From Candidatus Cibiobacter qucibialis (GTDB lineage: Bacteria; Bacillota; Clostridia; Oscillospirales; Ruminococcaceae), in NCBI GenBank assembly GCA_004000625.1, contig SAUS01000033.1, forward strand, positions 1-29,338: DNA of 29,338 bases, written 5' to 3'. Within the stretch, counting starts at the first letter, position 1. Every line of letters begins with the position of its first letter. The notes under the pieces are model-generated. The model was not told where the DNA came from, ran no database searches, and saw only the letters and a list, made by a program, of their open reading frames with translations. A program made the translations under genes and the position numbers. Below, piece by piece: positions 26,553 through 29,338 of the stretch.

Positions 26553-26996
26553 TATAACCGTGCTGCGGAAATCGGTATGCAACATACCCACTTTACCAAT
26601 CCCACTGGCTTGCATGACCCGGAACACGTTTCTACCGTGCGGGATATTGCTATGTTGCTAAACACTGCTCTGGAAAATCCAACTTTCCGAGAAATATTCA
26701 CAACTCGCAGTTATACTACCACTTCTACTGATGCCCATCCGGGTGGTATCCAGTTGTATAGCAGGATGTTTTCCATGCTTGGAGATCGGGTTATTCCCGG
26801 AGTGACGCTGTTGGGCGGAAAAACCGGCTTTACTGATCTAGCAGGACAATGCCTTGCCAGTCTGGCCGAGTGTGGTGGTGAAGAGTATATATTGGTCACT
26901 GCTGGAGCGCCCAGTAATAATGATGAAGATCTGTTGCACATCGAAGATGCAATTACCGTGTATGGACGGTTGGCAAAGGAAAAGGGGATGGCCTGA
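26547..26996 (+). pseudogene. dacA: C-terminal remnant of D-alanyl-D-alanine carboxypeptidase (peptidase S11)
   Basis: In frame from about 26547 the translation reads FGYNRAAEIGMQHTHFTNPTGLHDPEHVSTVRDIAML, the family stretch after the SxN motif. It continues to the KTG motif in LLGGKTGFTDLAGQCLASLAE and ends at 26996. The front of the protein, including the SxxK active-site serine and the SxN motif, is absent; an in-frame TGA lies at 26526-26528. The remnant of about 150 residues is therefore inactive. The junction with the recombinase remnant falls at about 26545-26553. The intact enzyme trims peptidoglycan side chains. Confidence 0.8.
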
Positions 26997-27017
26997 TGGT
27001 CATCCCCTTCTTTTTTT
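26982..27017 (+). terminator. Terminator overlapping the dacA stop
   Basis: AAGGGGATG (26982-26990) pairs with CATCCCCTT (27001-27009), with the stop codon in the loop, followed by C and seven T. Confidence 0.85.
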
Positions 27018-27036
27018 GTATGCTTTAGCAGTATAA

Positions 27037-27240
27037 GCCCCCAGCGCTGCTGGGGTGGAAAAAATAAAAAGGCTTTAGATTCAAGAATCGAGCGAAGGAA
27101 GCAATGTCCGTTTACGGGCTGAGGGGCAAGTGATGCAAGTGGCAGATTTTCAGTGCCTCTTGAGAAACTTGCAGGTACGATGCCCTTCTAGGGCTTACAC
27201 AAGCCCCCAACTTTGCCGGAGGTAATGACTTGTTTTATCG
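27037..27240 (+). ncRNA. Candidate structured non-coding RNA
   Basis: The interval 26997-27445 has no gene but folds well on paper. Stems seen are CCCCAGC/GCTGGGG (27039-27055), GATTC/GAATC (27078-27089), GTCCGT/ACGGGC (27106-27119), GAGGGGCA/TGCCCTTC (27121-27128 with 27181-27188) enclosing TGCAAGT/ACTTGCA (27134-27140 with 27167-27173) enclosing GGCA/TGCC (27141-27157), and GGGCTT/AAGCCC (27191-27206). Nested helices separated by unpaired purine-rich loops are typical of a conserved structured RNA. I cannot place it in a family with confidence. A raiA-type motif, or the RNA end of an IS200/IS605 element (the 3' part AAGCCCCCAACTTTG resembles such ends), are possibilities. Strand follows the neighbouring genes and is inferred. 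Confidence 0.5.
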
Positions 27241-27445
27241 TTTTCGCTACCAAATGTGTGTGACATTTCCTATATGATTCTTTTTATTTTATTATTTTTT
27301 ACGAAATATATCGCTTTTTGGTTTCATATTGTTTTTGATAGCGTTTTTTGAGTTATGCCTTTTTTGTTGTGCTTACCGGGCTGATGGTGTAAAACATAGA
27401 CAACATCAGGCAAGATGAAAAACAAATTGCAGGAGATGATTAAGA

Positions 27446-28657
27446 ATGAGCGCGAAAATCGGAGCACGTTCCCATCCAGTCTATCAGCGACTGTGCGATT
27501 TGAAAAAGTCCGGCAACGCCGGACGTTATGGGCTACTCTTTTCGACACAGTTCAAAAACTATTTCTACGATACGGGCACCGGAAAAGTGTTACATATCGG
27601 GGATTACGAGTTCAAGGCGTTGCAGGCTTTCTTTGATCCCACCATTTCTCTTGATGCTTTTGAAAAGCGGTGCCATCAAATGGCGGGTGATCGTTTGGAA
27701 AAGTTTCTGACCACGATCGACTCGGAAAAATTATTGTGTGCTCCGCCGGTCACCGCGATGCATTTAGCTTCTGATGACAACTGGCTCGAAGCGTTAGACT
27801 CAGATCTCCAACAGCTTGTTCTGGAGGTTACTGAGGCTTGCAATTTCAGGTGTAAGTACTGTATCTATAACGAGGATTATGAAGGAAATCGGGACTTCGG
27901 TACAGCAAAGATGTCTCAGGAAATTGCGCAGAAAGCCATTGATTATCTGGCAGAGCACAGCTCCTCCCACTTTGCCGTTACGTTTTATGGCGGCGAGCCG
28001 CTTGCGAATTTCCCTCTCGTCCGTTGGGCAACAGAATATACACTTGAGCATTATAAAGACAAACATCCGACATTCAATTTGACCACAAATCTGACATTGG
28101 TAACAGATGAAATTGCCGACTTTTTGGCAAGAACACCGGGTTTTAGTGTTGTGGTCAGCTTGGACGGTCCAGAAGAAGTCCAAAATGCAGCCCGTGTTTA
28201 TTCCGCCAACAAGCCGACCTTCGCAGATGCAATGCGTGGTCTGAACACTCTATCGAAGGCTTTCATTAAACACGGAAAGAGTTTAACCATCAATTCCGTC
28301 CTTATCCCGCCCTACACTTATGAAAAACTCGAACGAATTAATAGCTTCTTCGAATCGCTTGACTTTTTACCACCGCTTACGCAGTGCATGATTACGTATC
28401 CATCTCCTGGCACCTTCCCTGTCGAAAACGCTGTCGAACTGATGTCTGGAAACCCCACCTACGAATTCGGCGCTGCCTTAAATCCGCTTCTCAAGTGGCA
28501 ATTCGAGAAAGCCAAGCAAAATGGGCTGAGCTGGGAACACACTCAAAACATCTATTTCAACACGATGCTCAAAATGATGGAAACCATTGATGGACGTATG
28601 GTCACTGATGCACCGGATGATCTTTATGGTGGCACTTCTGAAAGGCGGTCGGATTAA
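27446..28657 (+). pseudogene. Truncated radical SAM peptide-maturase-like protein
   Basis: The 403-residue frame begins with an N-terminal recognition-like region (residues 1-120: RYGLLFSTQFKNYFYDTGTGKVLHIGDYEFKALQAF). A radical SAM core follows, with C132, C136 and C139 in CNFRCKYC holding the [4Fe-4S] cluster, then FYGGEPLANFPLV and SLDGPEEVQNAARV. Similar Clostridial enzymes modify ribosomally made peptides and end in a cysteine-rich SPASM-like region with extra clusters. That region is missing: after about residue 393 the sequence passes into unrelated DNA and stops. AGGAG lies about 10 bases before the ATG. No cysteine-rich precursor peptide gene is seen nearby. It is probably non-functional as a maturase. 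Candidate relatives from memory are the Cys-rich-peptide or CXXX-repeat maturases. Confidence 0.7.
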
Positions 28658-29168
28658 CAACCGTCTGCTCTGTGAGCTTGCCACTCATAAGGACTTTATC
28701 AAGTTTCTTGCGGACATTGAGATTTATGTAGATGGGATTGCCACCATGCAGATTCAAAACCTCAACGCCCTTGTCGATACTGTCCGGCATGAAATCATTG
28801 AACGGTATCGCCCCGGCGAAGACGACCCGCATTTGAAAGTGCTGCAAGCCGCCCATATCAGCGATGATGAATATTTCAGCCACATGGTTCTTGATGACCT
28901 CAATCTCATTATCCGGGATATTCGGGAAGCCCACAAAAAGGACAGCGAGAGTGCGCCCCAGACCACCGTTGCCGATGAATTGAAAGAAAATTTGGAAGCG
29001 GTTGAAAATTTCAAGGGCAGTCGGGATGAAAAGCTGGTTGTCCTTTACTGCAAGCAGCTCGGCATCAACTATAAAAATCTGTCAGACGAAGAATTTCGCT
29101 GGCTCATTCGGATTCTACAAAAATCAAAGAAAACAGGAACTCCTATCAGTCAAAGGAAAAAACGGTAA
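28587..29168 (+). pseudogene. C-terminal fragment of an unrecognised, probably mobile-element protein
   Basis: The frame opens with a TTG at 28587. Its first 14 residues or so are the radical SAM gene read in another frame; the protein-like part starts near 28627 (VALLKGGRINNRLLCELATHKDFIKFLADIEIYVDGIATMQIQNL). About 180 residues remain: hydrophilic, mostly helical in appearance (ISDDEYFSHMVLDDLNLIIRDIREAHKKD), ending in a basic tail (KSKKTGTPISQRKKR). No catalytic motif or membrane segment is seen. The basic tail and setting suggest an element-borne protein, but I do not recognise the family. The N terminus is lost at the fusion point, so it is likely a fragment and not a gene with its own start. 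Confidence 0.55.
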
Positions 29169-29173
29169 AGAAA

Positions 29174-29217
29174 AACCGCTGTTGCATGGTTGTGTTTGCT
29201 TCCATGTAGCAGCGGTT
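29174..29217 (+). other. Long imperfect hairpin after the fragment
   Basis: AACCGCTGTTGCATGG (29174-29189) pairs with CCATGTAGCAGCGGTT (29202-29217); two positions are G-U pairs. No T run follows, so it may be a terminator relic or an element end. Nothing else is seen to 29338. Confidence 0.5.
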
Positions 29218-29338
29218 GGTGCTATACTTATTCAGTTAAAATTTCAAAGCGATAAAGTGGAATTTATCTTAGAAATTACAGCAATGTTATTTTGATAAAC
29301 TTTCAAGAATTGAAATATCATGCTTATCTTTATCTCTT

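Noticed and set aside
27415..27636. A 73-codon ORF just before and overlapping the radical SAM gene, considered as a precursor peptide
   Set aside because: Most of it is the radical SAM gene in another frame. It has no cysteine repeats or leader-core layout, and the better ribosome site serves the ATG at 27446.

Overview
The window looks like the chromosome of a Gram-positive gut anaerobe of the Ruminococcaceae/Oscillospiraceae, probably near Faecalibacterium, Gemmiger or Subdoligranulum. This is inference from gene content and style: GC-rich genes, AGGAGG-type ribosome sites, sigma-A promoters, a T-box before trpS, pyruvate phosphate dikinase, tandem BcrAD/DUF2229-type activase-dehydratase proteins, and a glmU-pth-mfd order like that of Firmicutes. 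No tRNA, rRNA or CRISPR array was found.

Left part (1-11,366). A ybaK-like/rsuA-like pair (-) is divergent from a DAHP synthase gene (+), with back-to-back promoters. Next come a small zinc-ribbon membrane protein and an MFS permease (both -), then a large activase gene and its dehydratase-like partner (+) separated by nested repeat elements, then a MalY/PatB-type C-S lyase (+). Three complete 172-bp copies and one partial copy of a MITE-like element lie here. They have 18-bp terminal inverted repeats, and two copies have perfect 4-bp target duplications.

Middle (11,367-25,870). trpS (-) with a T-box leader is divergent from gltX (+), which is followed by an M24 peptidase. mfd, pth, a DUF6054-like gene and a stand-alone GlmU acetyltransferase domain all lie on the minus strand, recalling the Bacillus glmU-prs-ctc-pth-mfd cluster. 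An acyltransferase-3 gene on the opposite strand and short palindromic repeats interrupt this order. ppdK (+) has codon use typical of a highly expressed gene and a strong terminator. Intergenic regions carry a family of GTAGGG-flanked palindromes whose arms differ between copies while staying self-complementary.

Right part (25,870-29,338). This is an AT-richer mosaic of broken genes: the C-terminal part of a large serine recombinase (-), joined head-to-head to the C-terminal part of a D-Ala-D-Ala carboxypeptidase (+); a region of about 200 nt that folds into several stable helices (candidate structured RNA); a radical SAM peptide-maturase-like gene that has lost its C-terminal region; and an unrecognised fragment fused to it out of frame. 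It reads as the scar of an integrative element and later deletions.

The points most worth following are the candidate RNA at 27,037-27,240, the split activase/dehydratase with a MITE nested in a second inverted-repeat element, the 172-bp MITE family, and the covarying GTAGGG palindromes.
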